A stretch of DNA of 9,301 bases from Leptospirillum sp. (GCA_027346125.1 DAIEST010000070.1:1-9301); one strand, 5' to 3'. Shown: positions 1 through 6,883, counted from the first letter of the stretch. The notes: generated from the letters alone by a model not told the origin. A program made the numbers and translations.

Positions 1-81
1 GAGATGGGGGAAACATCCCGGATCTTCACCAATCCGTCAGATGTCAGAACCGAAGATTATATTACCGGGCGTTTTGGCTGA
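1..81 (+). CDS. pstB: PstB, phosphate ABC transporter ATP-binding protein (3' end only)
   Basis: Only the last 26 codons and the TGA stop (79-81) are inside the window; the gene begins upstream. Reading frame 1 gives a tail ending in IFTNPSDVRTEDYITGRFG. This closely matches the conserved C-terminus of PstB, whose usual ending is of the form IFTNP..KRTEDYITGRFG. In the family, PstB is the cytoplasmic ATPase of the high-affinity PstSCAB phosphate importer and energises PstC/PstA. phoU follows after a 23-base gap on the same strand, the standard pst operon order, which supports the call independently. The Walker and signature motifs lie outside the window and cannot be checked. Confidence 0.9.
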   Translation, partial: EMGETSRIFTNPSDVRTEDYITGRFG

Positions 82-104
82 CGCTCTTGCGGGAAAGGCA
101 ATAG

Positions 105-761
105 ATGGTGTACAGGCATTTTGATGTTGAACTCGAACAGCTCAAGGAACGTGTGACCGCCATGGGACATATGGTGGAGGAGCAGCTTGAGGGAGCGATG
201 CAGTCTCTTGCGAGTCGGGACGTGGAAAAGGCGAACGCCATTATTGCCAGGGATCATCAGGTCAACGCAATGGAAGTCGGGATCGACGAGGAGTGTATCC
301 GGATGATTGCGCTCCATCAGCCGGAAGCACGGGATCTCCGGTTCATCATCACGGCGATGAAGATCATTACCGATCTGGAGCGGATGAGCGATCTTGCGGC
401 CAATATCTGCGAACGGGTTGTAGAACTCAAGGACGAACCTCCGGTTCCGATTCCCCAGGCTATCAACGCCATGGCGGAAATCAGCCGGGAAATGCTGAGG
501 GCGGCGCTGGATGCTTTTGTCTCGAAGAATACCACCGAGGCGCTCAGGGTTTGCCGGGAGGACGAACGGGTCAACGTGATCTATCGGGAACTGGTTCGTT
601 CGATCGTGCAGGACCTGTCCCGGGATCCGGACCGGATCAGCCCGGTCATCCGGCTTCTGTTTGTGAGCCGGTCCCTGGAACGATTTGCGGATCACGCGAC
701 CAATGTGGCTGAAATAATCGTCTATCTGGTGGAAGGAAAGGTCATTCGCCACCTGGTCTGA
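105..761 (+). CDS. phoU: PhoU, phosphate transport/signalling regulator
   Basis: This 218-residue protein has the usual PhoU length and consists of two tandem three-helix repeats. Each repeat carries the E-x3-D-x3-N metal-binding signature: E92/D96/N100 (DLERMSDLAAN) and E192/D196/N200 (SLERFADHATN), exactly 100 residues apart. In the family, PhoU is a peripheral cytoplasmic protein that links the PstSCAB transporter to the PhoR sensor kinase. It keeps the Pho regulon off and restrains uptake when phosphate is plentiful. The ATG at 105 is preceded by GAAAGG (93-98) at 6-base spacing. The gene follows pstB after 23 bases and is the last gene of that operon, since a terminator hairpin begins about 60 bases after its stop. 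No defect is visible. The main uncertainty is whether this is the only phoU copy in the genome. Confidence 0.96.
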   Translation: MVYRHFDVELEQLKERVTAMGHMVEEQLEGAMQSLASRDVEKANAIIARDHQVNAMEVGIDEECIRMIALHQPEARDLRFIITAMKIITDLERMSDLAANICERVVELKDEPPVPIPQAINAMAEISREMLRAALDAFVSKNTTEALRVCREDERVNVIYRELVRSIVQDLSRDPDRISPVIRLLFVSRSLERFADHATNVAEIIVYLVEGKVIRHLV

Positions 762-819
762 AAAGGGCCGCTTGCGGGGACGGGCATTTCGGGTGTTCGT
801 CTCCGGGACTGCTTTCACG

Positions 820-858
820 GGGTGACCTTCCGGCGCGTCCGGGCGGTCACCCTTTTTC
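820..858 (+). terminator. Rho-independent terminator of the pst-phoU operon
   Basis: GGGTGACC (820-827) pairs perfectly with GGTCACCC (845-852). An inner CCGG/CCGG stem (830-833 with 839-842) can form within the loop, and TTTTT follows at 853-857. The 3' arm and T-run overlap the last codons of thyX, which converges from the other strand. Read on the minus strand the hairpin has no T-run after it, so it should stop phoU transcription only. Confidence 0.85.
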
Positions 859-1650
859 TTGTCCGATCCGCTCGAGGATTTCTTTCAGCAGGGGGAATGC
901 CGCCCCGAAAAGATTGTAGGCTGCCATGGCATATTCCCGGATCTCGTACTGTGCCGTTTCCTTCATTCTCAGATCGAAAAAGTTCATGAGGGATCTGAAG
1001 TTCACTGTCCAGTAGACATCGCTGTAATTGGCGACTGGCATGACTGACCGGAGCAGTTCCCGCGCCCTGGCCCGGAAGGGATCCCGTCCCCCCGTTTTTT
1101 CCGGAAGGGATCCGGAAGCCCTGTTCTCGTCGATCCGGGTGCAGATCGATCCATATTCCTCTTCATAGAACCGGTTGACGGTTTCAAGAAGTTCGGAGTA
1201 CCGGACGACCTGATCCTCTGTCATGACCTCGAATCCGTTGACTGTTCGCGCCGCCCTGTCCGGGATATAAAATGCCGAAATGGGTTTGCGGTAGCGCATG
1301 GAAAACTCGTTCCAGGTGGAGATCCGATGCTTGACCCACTGTCTGAGGACAAAGATGGGGGCAATGAACCGGTAGCGAAAGTAGACTGTCTCGAAGGGGG
1401 TTCCGTGCTGTTCGCCCAAAAGATGCGCCAGAAGTGCCCGGTCTTTTTCGGTGAGATCGGAGACGCGGGAGAGGCGCCGGTTGGACGTCGAGACCCGCGC
1501 CGTGTTCAGGATGGTTGTCTCATCCCCCCATGTCTCTTCCAGCTCGATAAAGCCGAACGTCCCTATCCGTCTGGCCCGGGAAGGGTTCTGCTCCAGCCGG
1601 GTCCGGATCTCCTCGGCAATCTCTCGTGTTCCTTCATTGGCTTCAAGCAT
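847..1650 (-). CDS. thyX: ThyX, FAD-dependent thymidylate synthase
   Basis: ThyX makes dTMP from dUMP using methylene-tetrahydrofolate, FAD and NADPH, and replaces ThyA. From the chosen start the protein is 267 residues, normal for the family. The N-terminal half has the ETTILNTARVS strand-helix. The signature RHR-x7-S appears as K107-H108-R109-x7-S117, inside RQWVKHRISTWNEFSMRY. The C-terminal half has the conserved YWTVNFRSLMNFFDLR (YWTVN at 213-217) and AQYEIREYA (AQYEIR at 233-238) segments that bind dUMP and flavin. Two signature positions differ from the usual form: Lys for the first Arg, and Thr112 where Ser is usual. The open frame runs back to an ATG at 1845, but those 65 extra residues have no family counterpart and cross the predicted promoter at 1707-1735. 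ATG 1650 (weak GGACGGG upstream) or ATG 1665 (no SD) are the realistic starts. The gene stands alone and converges on phoU. Confidence 0.93.
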   Translation of the reverse strand: MLEANEGTREIAEEIRTRLEQNPSRARRIGTFGFIELEETWGDETTILNTARVSTSNRRLSRVSDLTEKDRALLAHLLGEQHGTPFETVYFRYRFIAPIFVLRQWVKHRISTWNEFSMRYRKPISAFYIPDRAARTVNGFEVMTEDQVVRYSELLETVNRFYEEEYGSICTRIDENRASGSLPEKTGGRDPFRARARELLRSVMPVANYSDVYWTVNFRSLMNFFDLRMKETAQYEIREYAMAAYNLFGAAFPLLKEILERIGQEKG

Positions 1651-1704
1651 GGTGGTCCCGTCCATTTTGAGTGTGTGGGTCTGTTCGGTCGAAAAGTCTC
1701 CGCA

Positions 1705-1720
1705 CCATTTTAGAAAATGG
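1705..1720. repeat. Perfect inverted repeat over the thyX -10 box (possible operator)
   Basis: CCATTTT (1705-1711) and AAAATGG (1714-1720) are exact reverse complements around a 2-base AG centre. The site lies in the space between the divergent thyX and UPF0173 genes and covers the predicted thyX -10 hexamer. A dimeric repressor bound here would block thyX transcription. The function is inferred from symmetry and position only; I do not recognise the site as that of a named regulator. Confidence 0.5.
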
Positions 1721-1735
1721 GACAGGCCGCCGCAA
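1707..1735 (-). promoter_or_regulatory. Predicted sigma70-type promoter of thyX
   Basis: Read on the minus strand, TTGCGG (1735-1730) is followed by a 17-base spacer and TAAAAT (1712-1707), a 5/6 match to TATAAT. The -35 matches only 3/6. Transcription would begin near 1700 and leave a 35-50 base leader before either ATG 1665 or ATG 1650. This agrees with rejecting the long upstream start. Confidence 0.5.
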
Positions 1736-1843
1736 GGAATGCGATCGTTCCTTCTTCCGGCCAGCCTTGGAGAGGGAAGATGGTTCGTGATATTCTTCTG
1801 GAAAAACTGGGGCGAACCTTGATGGATGAGGAGAGATGAGATC

Positions 1844-2560
1844 ATGGAATCGAATCGACTGACCTGGCTGGGACATTCGACGTTTTTGATCGAAACCCCG
1901 GACCAAAAGAGAATCGTTGTCGACCCGTGGCTTTCGGGAAACCCCTCCTGCCCTCCCGAATTCCGGCAAATCGGGGGGGTCGACCTGATCCTTTTGACCC
2001 ATGCCCATTTCGATCATATTGGCGATGCCATTCCGCTGGCCCGGGAAACCGGTGCGCAGGTCGTCGGGATTTTCGAACTCTGCCACTGGCTCGGACGAAA
2101 AGGCGTCCAGCACACGTTCCCGATGAACAAGGGGGGAACGCAGGAAGTCGGCGGAATCAAGGTCACGATGGTTCACGCGGACCACAGTTGCGGGATCAGC
2201 GACGGGGACGAGATCCTGTACGGAGGGGAGGCCTGCGGGTATGTCATCACCCTTCCGGATGGATTCAGGCTTTATCATGCCGGCGATACGAACGTATTTT
2301 CCGACATGAAGCTGATCGGTTCCCTTTACCGGCCCGATCTGGCGCTGGTCCCCATCGGAAACCTGTTCACCATGGGGCCGGTGGAAGCGGCCCACGCGGT
2401 CCGGTTCCTGGGTGTTCCGGAGGTCGTTCCCATGCATCACGGAACATTCCCTCCTCTCACTGGAACGCCGAAGGAATTCGAGCGGCAGCTCGCCGGAGAG
2501 TCGGTCAAGGTTCGAACGTTGAAGCCGGGCGAGTCGCTCGGGATGGTGAAGAAGCCCTGA
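1844..2560 (+). CDS. UPF0173-type metal-dependent hydrolase (metallo-beta-lactamase fold)
   Basis: This 238-residue protein is a single metallo-beta-lactamase domain of the YtkL/UPF0173 type. The opening WLGHSTFLIET and the downstream VVDPWLSGNP are typical. The metal ligands are visible: H53-x-H55-x-D57-H58 in THAHFDH, H114 in HADHS, D148 in YHAGDT and H198/H199 in VPMHHGTFP. The family is predicted to hydrolyse small substrates in the cytoplasm; its true substrate is unknown. An in-frame ATG lies at 1826, but GAGGAGA (1828-1834) sits 9 bases before ATG 1844 and the conserved domain begins there, so I chose 1844. It diverges from thyX. Its last 56 bases overlap the 3' end of the gene on the opposite strand. 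Confidence 0.93.
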   Translation: MESNRLTWLGHSTFLIETPDQKRIVVDPWLSGNPSCPPEFRQIGGVDLILLTHAHFDHIGDAIPLARETGAQVVGIFELCHWLGRKGVQHTFPMNKGGTQEVGGIKVTMVHADHSCGISDGDEILYGGEACGYVITLPDGFRLYHAGDTNVFSDMKLIGSLYRPDLALVPIGNLFTMGPVEAAHAVRFLGVPEVVPMHHGTFPPLTGTPKEFERQLAGESVKVRTLKPGESLGMVKKP

Positions 2561-3776
2561 AAAGGGAAAGCCTGTAAAGATGGTGCCGCCCGAAGATCAC
2601 TGTGCGCGTCGGGCTTGTGGCGATGAATGAAGGGAACGGGCGGGCATCGGAAGGCAGGGGGAACTCCTGTCCCTTTTTCCGGAGAAGCCGTTCGAGAAAA
2701 CCCTTCTTCAGGGGGATTCCCCTCCTGATCAGATTGTCGAGATAGACCGGGTTCAGTGTGGCGAAATGCGACTTTCCCCTTGCGTCCGGGACGGTCAGGA
2801 AGACCAGTCTTGAGCCGGAAACCTCTGCCGCAAGGGGGATGTCTTCCGTATCGATGGTTCTGCAAGGGTGAAAGGTCGGACCATTCCTTCGGATCCGGAT
2901 CCGGCATGCGTGGGAATGGACATCCCTTAAGAGGATCGTCCTGTTTCCGAAGGCGAGGATCCCAAGGCGGCTGTCCATCCGGTGAGTCGACCGGATCGGC
3001 AGGTTGGGGATCTCTTTCCGGTTCCGGTCGTTTTGAACAGGACTTTTTCGGGGGACCAGCGTCAGCGTGCAGGTGATGCACCTGTCTTTGGGCAGGCGCG
3101 GTGTCCGGATCAGGGGAAGTTCCGGTGGCCCTTCGTTCCTCGTGCCGGGGAGTTCCAGATATCCTGCCGGAGAATCAAGGATCAGATTTCCGGGTGTAAC
3201 GAGGATGTGGGGGCCGACTTCGACTTCCCCGTTGTCGTATCCGATCCAGAGAACATGGGTCAGGGGATCGTACAACAGCTTCCGGATGGGGGCTCCGCCC
3301 GAGGGAGGATAAAAATCCGTGTGTGAGGAAATGGTTTCTTCCAGCACACCGGATGATCGTGATTGCTGGATGGGGTATGCGCGGACAATGGGGGTGCCGT
3401 TTTCGTCGCGCCCCGAAAGGAAGAGCGTTCCTTCCGCATAGGACATGTCCCGGATTTTCTTCAGGGATCCGAGATCGGGCAGGGGAATCCGGTTCCACGT
3501 TTCGTTCAGGAAGTGCCGGGATCCCATCGGGTGCGAGACCCTGAGGTGCCAGAGACGTCGGGATCGTTTCGGGTCAAAGAAAAAGAATGCCGAAGTTCCC
3601 TGAGCCGCGAAGAGGTCTTCCTCCGAGAGGAGCGGTCCGGGCGGGAGAGGAACCGTCTGCAGGGGGCCTGTCCCGGGCGGAGTGCTCACCATGAATCCGC
3701 ACAGGATGGCCATTCCCGCGATGGAGCTGGCCAATGTGGCGATCGTTGTCCGGGTTCGCTGAAGCCAGTCGCTCAC
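2505..3776 (-). CDS. Hypothetical membrane-anchored protein with large extracytoplasmic domain
   Basis: I do not recognise this 423-residue protein. The N-terminus has a basic start (residues 7-10) then one hydrophobic segment at about residues 11-30, a signal anchor or uncleaved signal; C26 is not in a good lipobox. The remainder is Pro-, Arg- and beta-rich. Segments such as LYDPLTHVLWIGYDNGEVEVG suggest repeated beta blades, possibly a propeller, but no family motif is certain. The GTG at 3776 is preceded by a purine-rich AGGGGGAGGAAG ribosome site; the longer ATG at 3839 lacks one and would push the hydrophobic segment inward. It is probably real because the frame stays open for 1.27 kb with a sensible signal segment and a good start. 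Its stop lies inside the UPF0173 gene (56-base tail-to-tail overlap). It diverges from the aldehyde dehydrogenase gene, perhaps with shared control. Confidence 0.68.
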   Translation of the reverse strand: MSDWLQRTRTTIATLASSIAGMAILCGFMVSTPPGTGPLQTVPLPPGPLLSEEDLFAAQGTSAFFFFDPKRSRRLWHLRVSHPMGSRHFLNETWNRIPLPDLGSLKKIRDMSYAEGTLFLSGRDENGTPIVRAYPIQQSRSSGVLEETISSHTDFYPPSGGAPIRKLLYDPLTHVLWIGYDNGEVEVGPHILVTPGNLILDSPAGYLELPGTRNEGPPELPLIRTPRLPKDRCITCTLTLVPRKSPVQNDRNRKEIPNLPIRSTHRMDSRLGILAFGNRTILLRDVHSHACRIRIRRNGPTFHPCRTIDTEDIPLAAEVSGSRLVFLTVPDARGKSHFATLNPVYLDNLIRRGIPLKKGFLERLLRKKGQEFPLPSDARPFPSFIATSPTRTVIFGRHHLYRLSLFRASSPSRATRPASTFEP

Positions 3777-3852
3777 CTTCCTCCCCCTCGTTAGAACAGT
3801 TGGATTCGCATCGAGCCAATGTTGCTGAGAGTATGCCATCTGGAGGCAGCAA

Positions 3853-3864
3853 GGGCAATTGCCC
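3853..3864. repeat. 12-bp perfect palindrome in a divergent promoter region
   Basis: GGGCAATTGCCC is fully self-complementary. It lies in the 123-base gap between the divergent anchored protein (start 3776) and aldehyde dehydrogenase (start 3900), about 36 bases before the latter. The position suits a dimeric regulator controlling one or both genes. About two 12-bp palindromes are expected by chance in 9.3 kb, so this is only suggestive. I saw no convincing -35/-10 pair in the gap. Confidence 0.3.
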
Positions 3865-3899
3865 GAAAACAGGAACAGGATTTTCTGGGAGGTTACGGC

Positions 3900-5399
3900 T
3901 TGGAAACTTCATTTTCATTCCCGGGCATTTCTGATCGATCGCCATTTCCGATCCTGATTGCGGGAAAGTGGGGAAAGGGGGGACGCCTCCGGGAATATCT
4001 CCCGTTTTCTTCCGTCCTTCCCGTTCCCGGGGGAAAGAGGTCCTGGGAGGTCGTTGAGGCAACCGGGGAAGAAATTGCCGAAGCCCTTGGTGCGCTTTCC
4101 GGTGCGAGAAAGGCGATGGCCGGACTGTCCCGGTTCCGCCGATCCCGGATACTGGAGGATGTTGCCCGTCTTCTGGAGAGCCATCGGGAGAGTCTTGCCG
4201 CCCTGATGGTCCAGGAAGTGGGAAAGCCTCTGTCGGCGGCCCGATTTGAGGTGGAGAGGGCAGCGGCGACATTCAGGACGGCGGCGCACCTGGCGGCCGG
4301 TTTCGGAACCAGATGGCTTCCGGGCGACTCGGTTCCCCAGGGAGCGGGGATGACAGGACTGGTGGAGCGTGTTCCAAGGGGAACCGTTCTGGCAATCACT
4401 CCCTATAATTTCCCCCTGAATCTTCTGGCGCACAAAGTCGCTCCGGCACTGGCGACAGGTTGTCCCCTGATCGTCAAGCCGGCTCCCTTCGGAGCCCTTA
4501 CGGCACTGGTTCTCGGAAGCCTGCTCCTGGAGGCGGGACTTCCTCCCGAAGCCCTCTCCGTTCTTCCGGCAGATATTCCGGGAACGCTCTCGCTGGTGGA
4601 TCACCCGGAAGTCGAAGTCATCTCGTTCACCGGCTCCGACCGGGTGGGATGGTCCATTCGGGAACGTGTTCCCAGAAAGACGGTCCTGCTCGAACTCGGA
4701 GGAAACGCCGCGGTACTGGTGGCGGAAGACGCAAAGCTTTCCGGGCTTCCCGAACGGCTGGTCTCCGGTGCGTTCGCCTATTCCGGACAGATTTGTATCT
4801 CGATTCAGAGGATTCTCGTCCACCGGTCCTGCTTTCAGGATGTTCTGGACCGGATGGCGGCTCGGGTCCTCCACCTTGAAACGGAAGGCGCGATCGGCGA
4901 TCCCGGTCAACCCGGAGCCTTCATGGGGCCATTGATCCATGGGGAGCATGCAGAAAAAGTCTGGAAAACTGTCCATTCGGCCATCGAAAAAGGGGCTCGT
5001 TCGTTGACGCCGCTGCGACGGGAGGGCAACCTGATTCATCCGGTCATTCTGGTGGACACGGATGAGTCGGATTCAGTCGAGCAGGATGAGATCTTCGGTC
5101 CGGTGGTGACTGTGACTCCCTTCGACCGGGTCGACGAGGCGATCGACCGCATGAACCGCTCCCGTTACGGGCTTCAGTCAGGGATTTTTACCGAATCGCT
5201 GGAAAAAGGGCTGGCGTGGGCTGCGCGAGTTGAAAGCGGCGGAGTCTTTGTGAACGAAATACCGACATTTCGTCTGGACCACTGGCCATATGGCGGGATC
5301 AAGGAGTCTGGAACGGGGTCGGAAGGGGTTTCCTATGCGATGGAGGAGATGACGCGCCCGAAGCTGGTTGCGTTCAGGATGGGATCCGGGAAGGACTGA
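3900..5399 (+). CDS. NAD(P)-dependent aldehyde dehydrogenase (ALDH superfamily)
   Basis: The enzyme oxidises an aldehyde to the acid or acyl-phosphate level with NAD(P). From the TTG at 3900 it is 499 residues, a full-length ALDH. Visible sites are N170 in ITPYNFPLN, K193 in IVKPAP (cofactor), the FTGS motif at 243-246, general base E265 in LELGGN, catalytic C299 in GQICIS, and E397 in DEIFGPVV. The tail NEIPTFRLDHWPYGGIKESG resembles the lactaldehyde, phosphonoacetaldehyde or NADP-glyceraldehyde-3-phosphate type (ALDH family 21-like). The exact substrate cannot be read from sequence. A longer ATG exists at 3819, but GGGAGG (3887-3892) lies 7 bases before TTG 3900, and the family's N-terminal strand (LIAGKW, from about residue 19) starts soon after, so TTG is preferred. 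It converges with the small zinc protein gene 21 bases downstream. Confidence 0.92.
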   Translation: METSFSFPGISDRSPFPILIAGKWGKGGRLREYLPFSSVLPVPGGKRSWEVVEATGEEIAEALGALSGARKAMAGLSRFRRSRILEDVARLLESHRESLAALMVQEVGKPLSAARFEVERAAATFRTAAHLAAGFGTRWLPGDSVPQGAGMTGLVERVPRGTVLAITPYNFPLNLLAHKVAPALATGCPLIVKPAPFGALTALVLGSLLLEAGLPPEALSVLPADIPGTLSLVDHPEVEVISFTGSDRVGWSIRERVPRKTVLLELGGNAAVLVAEDAKLSGLPERLVSGAFAYSGQICISIQRILVHRSCFQDVLDRMAARVLHLETEGAIGDPGQPGAFMGPLIHGEHAEKVWKTVHSAIEKGARSLTPLRREGNLIHPVILVDTDESDSVEQDEIFGPVVTVTPFDRVDEAIDRMNRSRYGLQSGIFTESLEKGLAWAARVESGGVFVNEIPTFRLDHWPYGGIKESGTGSEGVSYAMEEMTRPKLVAFRMGSGKD

Positions 5400-5420
5400 T
5401 TCCTCCCCGGAGGGAGCGGG

Positions 5421-5579
5421 TTATCTGTTCGCTCTCGTCCGGTTTGACAGAATGGGTTTCTGGATGCTGAGCTTCAGGTCTTCCCAGCATTCCTTGCAGA
5501 TAAAGAAACCAGGTTCTTCTGTCATTTCAATTTCCTGGCTCCGGTCACACAGATCGCATTCCACAACGGTTTTTTTCAT
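5421..5579 (-). CDS. Small zinc-ribbon protein (52 residues)
   Basis: This is a short cytoplasmic protein with two CxxC knuckles, C8-x2-C11 and C28-x2-C31, a likely four-cysteine zinc site. A charged helix, KECWEDLKLSIQ, follows. I cannot name a family; similar mini zinc ribbons often act as RNA-, DNA- or protein-binding accessories. ATG 5579 is preceded by GAAAGGA at suitable spacing, and the KKTVVECDLC start reads like a natural N-terminus, so I preferred it to ATG 5609. It lies 216 bases after fbp on the same strand and may be the last gene of that run or have its own promoter. The gap holds no gene I can support: the minus frame over it has no family features, and a 22-codon plus-strand frame (5624-5692) lacks a ribosome site. 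Confidence 0.75.
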   Translation of the reverse strand: MKKTVVECDLCDRSQEIEMTEEPGFFICKECWEDLKLSIQKPILSNRTRANR

Positions 5580-5795
5580 CTGATCAATCCTTTCATAGCC
5601 TGATCTCATTATTTTTCTCTTTTTTGTCGAAGATCACGTTAGTGGGCGTGTATGACGGAAAGGTCAAGATTGTGTGTCCGGACGATGAATGAGGACCTGC
5701 GGAGAGGATGAGAAAAGCCGGAGTGGCCGGAGCGCCTGGCGGAAAGTCCGGGACCTCCAGGAGGGTTCGGCCTGTTGCGGCAGAGTCGGGCAAGA

Positions 5796-6809
5796 TCAGT
5801 CTAGGGGAGATCCGGTGCGGTCGTGGAACTCCCGGACCAGATCCAGCGGTCCGACGATCAGCGGAACCCGCTGATGGACGCTTCGGGGACGGATGGAAAG
5901 AATAGGCGCGGTTCCGTCGGTTGCAATGCCTCCGGATAATCGTGCGATATAGGCCATTGGGTAGGCTTCGTACAGGAGCCTCAGTTTCCCGGAAGATTTT
6001 GTCCCGTTCCTGATGTCCGCAGGATAAAGGTAGATGCCTCCCTTGAGAAGGTTCCGGTGGAAGTCTCCGACAAGTGCCCCGATATATCTGAGAATCAGTG
6101 GCGGGTTCCGGTCGGTTTTGATCCAGGACATGTATTGCTGGAGCGGTTTTTCCCAGACGGGGAGATACCCTTCGTTGGCACTGTAGATCTTTCCCCCCTC
6201 GGGAAAGCGCAGAGGGACGCCTGATCCCAGATATTCTCCTGTGGAGGGATCCAGCGTGAAGCTGTGGGCTTCTTCCCCGATCGCGAGAACAAGGGTTGTC
6301 GAGACGCTGTAGAGAAGATAGGCCGCCGCAATGAGGTTGGAAGACGACTCGATGAAAAGGGTTTCTCCCGATCGGGACGCGTTCTGGCTGACTGGACGAA
6401 AGAGGGCGAAGATCGATCCGACCGGAGCATTGACGGACAGGTTGGACGAGCCGTCCAGAGGGTCCATGGCCACCAGGCAGGGGGCTGGCTGGGTGACCGG
6501 AAAGATGTCCGGGTGTTCGGCTTCCTCGGAAAGGACTCCCAGAACGGATCCGGATTTTCGGAACAGGGTGAGAAAGGTCTCCTGGCCAATCTGATCCATG
6601 GCCTGAACCTCCTCCCCCTGGACGTTCTGTGCATGGGCCGATCCGGTAATCCCCAGCAAGGGACCCCGTTGAAGGAGTGCGGAGATCTTTCGGCCCCCCT
6701 GTTCGATCGCCTGGAGGGTCGTGACCAGTGTCTGGCGTTCCGGATCCCCTGGAAGGGTCTGCTGCAAGATGAGATCGAACGGGGTGAAGGAACCGGGGGA
6801 TTGTGACAA
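5796..6809 (-). CDS. fbp: Class I fructose-1,6-bisphosphatase
   Basis: FBPase hydrolyses fructose-1,6-bisphosphate to fructose-6-phosphate, the committed step of gluconeogenesis and, where present, a Calvin-cycle step. The 337-residue length equals that of class I enzymes. Metal and phosphate sites are intact: E95/E96 in LSEEAE, D116-P-L-D119-G-S-S, N212 in SANEGY, the ILRYIGALVGDFHRNLLKGG segment near 239-258, K275/E281 in KLRLLYEAYP, and the closing SVHQRVPLIVG. The start is a TTG (6809), preceded by a perfect AAGGAGG (6815-6821) at 5-base spacing; no better ATG exists. It follows protein B after 74 bases on the same strand, with no terminator seen between them. In an autotroph using the reductive TCA cycle this enzyme would be essential for sugar synthesis. 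That role is inference. Confidence 0.97.
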   Translation of the reverse strand: MSQSPGSFTPFDLILQQTLPGDPERQTLVTTLQAIEQGGRKISALLQRGPLLGITGSAHAQNVQGEEVQAMDQIGQETFLTLFRKSGSVLGVLSEEAEHPDIFPVTQPAPCLVAMDPLDGSSNLSVNAPVGSIFALFRPVSQNASRSGETLFIESSSNLIAAAYLLYSVSTTLVLAIGEEAHSFTLDPSTGEYLGSGVPLRFPEGGKIYSANEGYLPVWEKPLQQYMSWIKTDRNPPLILRYIGALVGDFHRNLLKGGIYLYPADIRNGTKSSGKLRLLYEAYPMAYIARLSGGIATDGTAPILSIRPRSVHQRVPLIVGPLDLVREFHDRTGSPLD

Positions 6810-6883
6810 GAAAACCTCCTTAGATGTTTAACGGAAGGGATCTGGCTGGATGGGTTTCCGGACGCAGGGAGCCGGGAGCGTTT

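Noticed and set aside
57..818. 253-residue minus-strand frame opposite phoU
   Set aside because: It is the antisense shadow of an intact phoU, with no recognisable domain.
1826..1843. Earlier ATG for the UPF0173 hydrolase
   Set aside because: The GAGGAGA ribosome site overlaps this start and fits ATG 1844; the six extra residues precede the conserved domain.
1651..1845. 65-residue N-terminal extension of ThyX from ATG 1845
   Set aside because: It has no family counterpart, no ribosome site, and crosses the predicted thyX promoter and inverted repeat; 267 residues already match a full ThyX.
1643..2440. 265-residue minus-strand frame opposite the UPF0173 gene
   Set aside because: It lies antisense to an intact metallo-hydrolase and across the divergent promoter region.
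3915..5039. 374-residue minus-strand frame inside the ALDH gene
   Set aside because: It is antisense to an intact ALDH with all catalytic residues, and its composition is low-complexity Arg/Gly/Ser typical of shadow frames in GC-rich DNA.
5402..5413. CCTCC/GGAGG hairpin between the ALDH and small zinc protein stops, considered as a terminator
   Set aside because: The loop is too small and there is no T-run on either strand.
5624..5692. Plus-strand mini frame ending in VYDGKVKIVCPDDE
   Set aside because: It reads like protein but has only a TTG or GTG start, no ribosome site, and 22 codons; it could be a gene relic, but there is no support.
5593..5793. 66-residue minus-strand frame between fbp and the small zinc protein
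   Set aside because: It has no ribosome site or recognisable domain, with a low-complexity Pro/Ser/Thr composition; it is best read as non-coding spacer.
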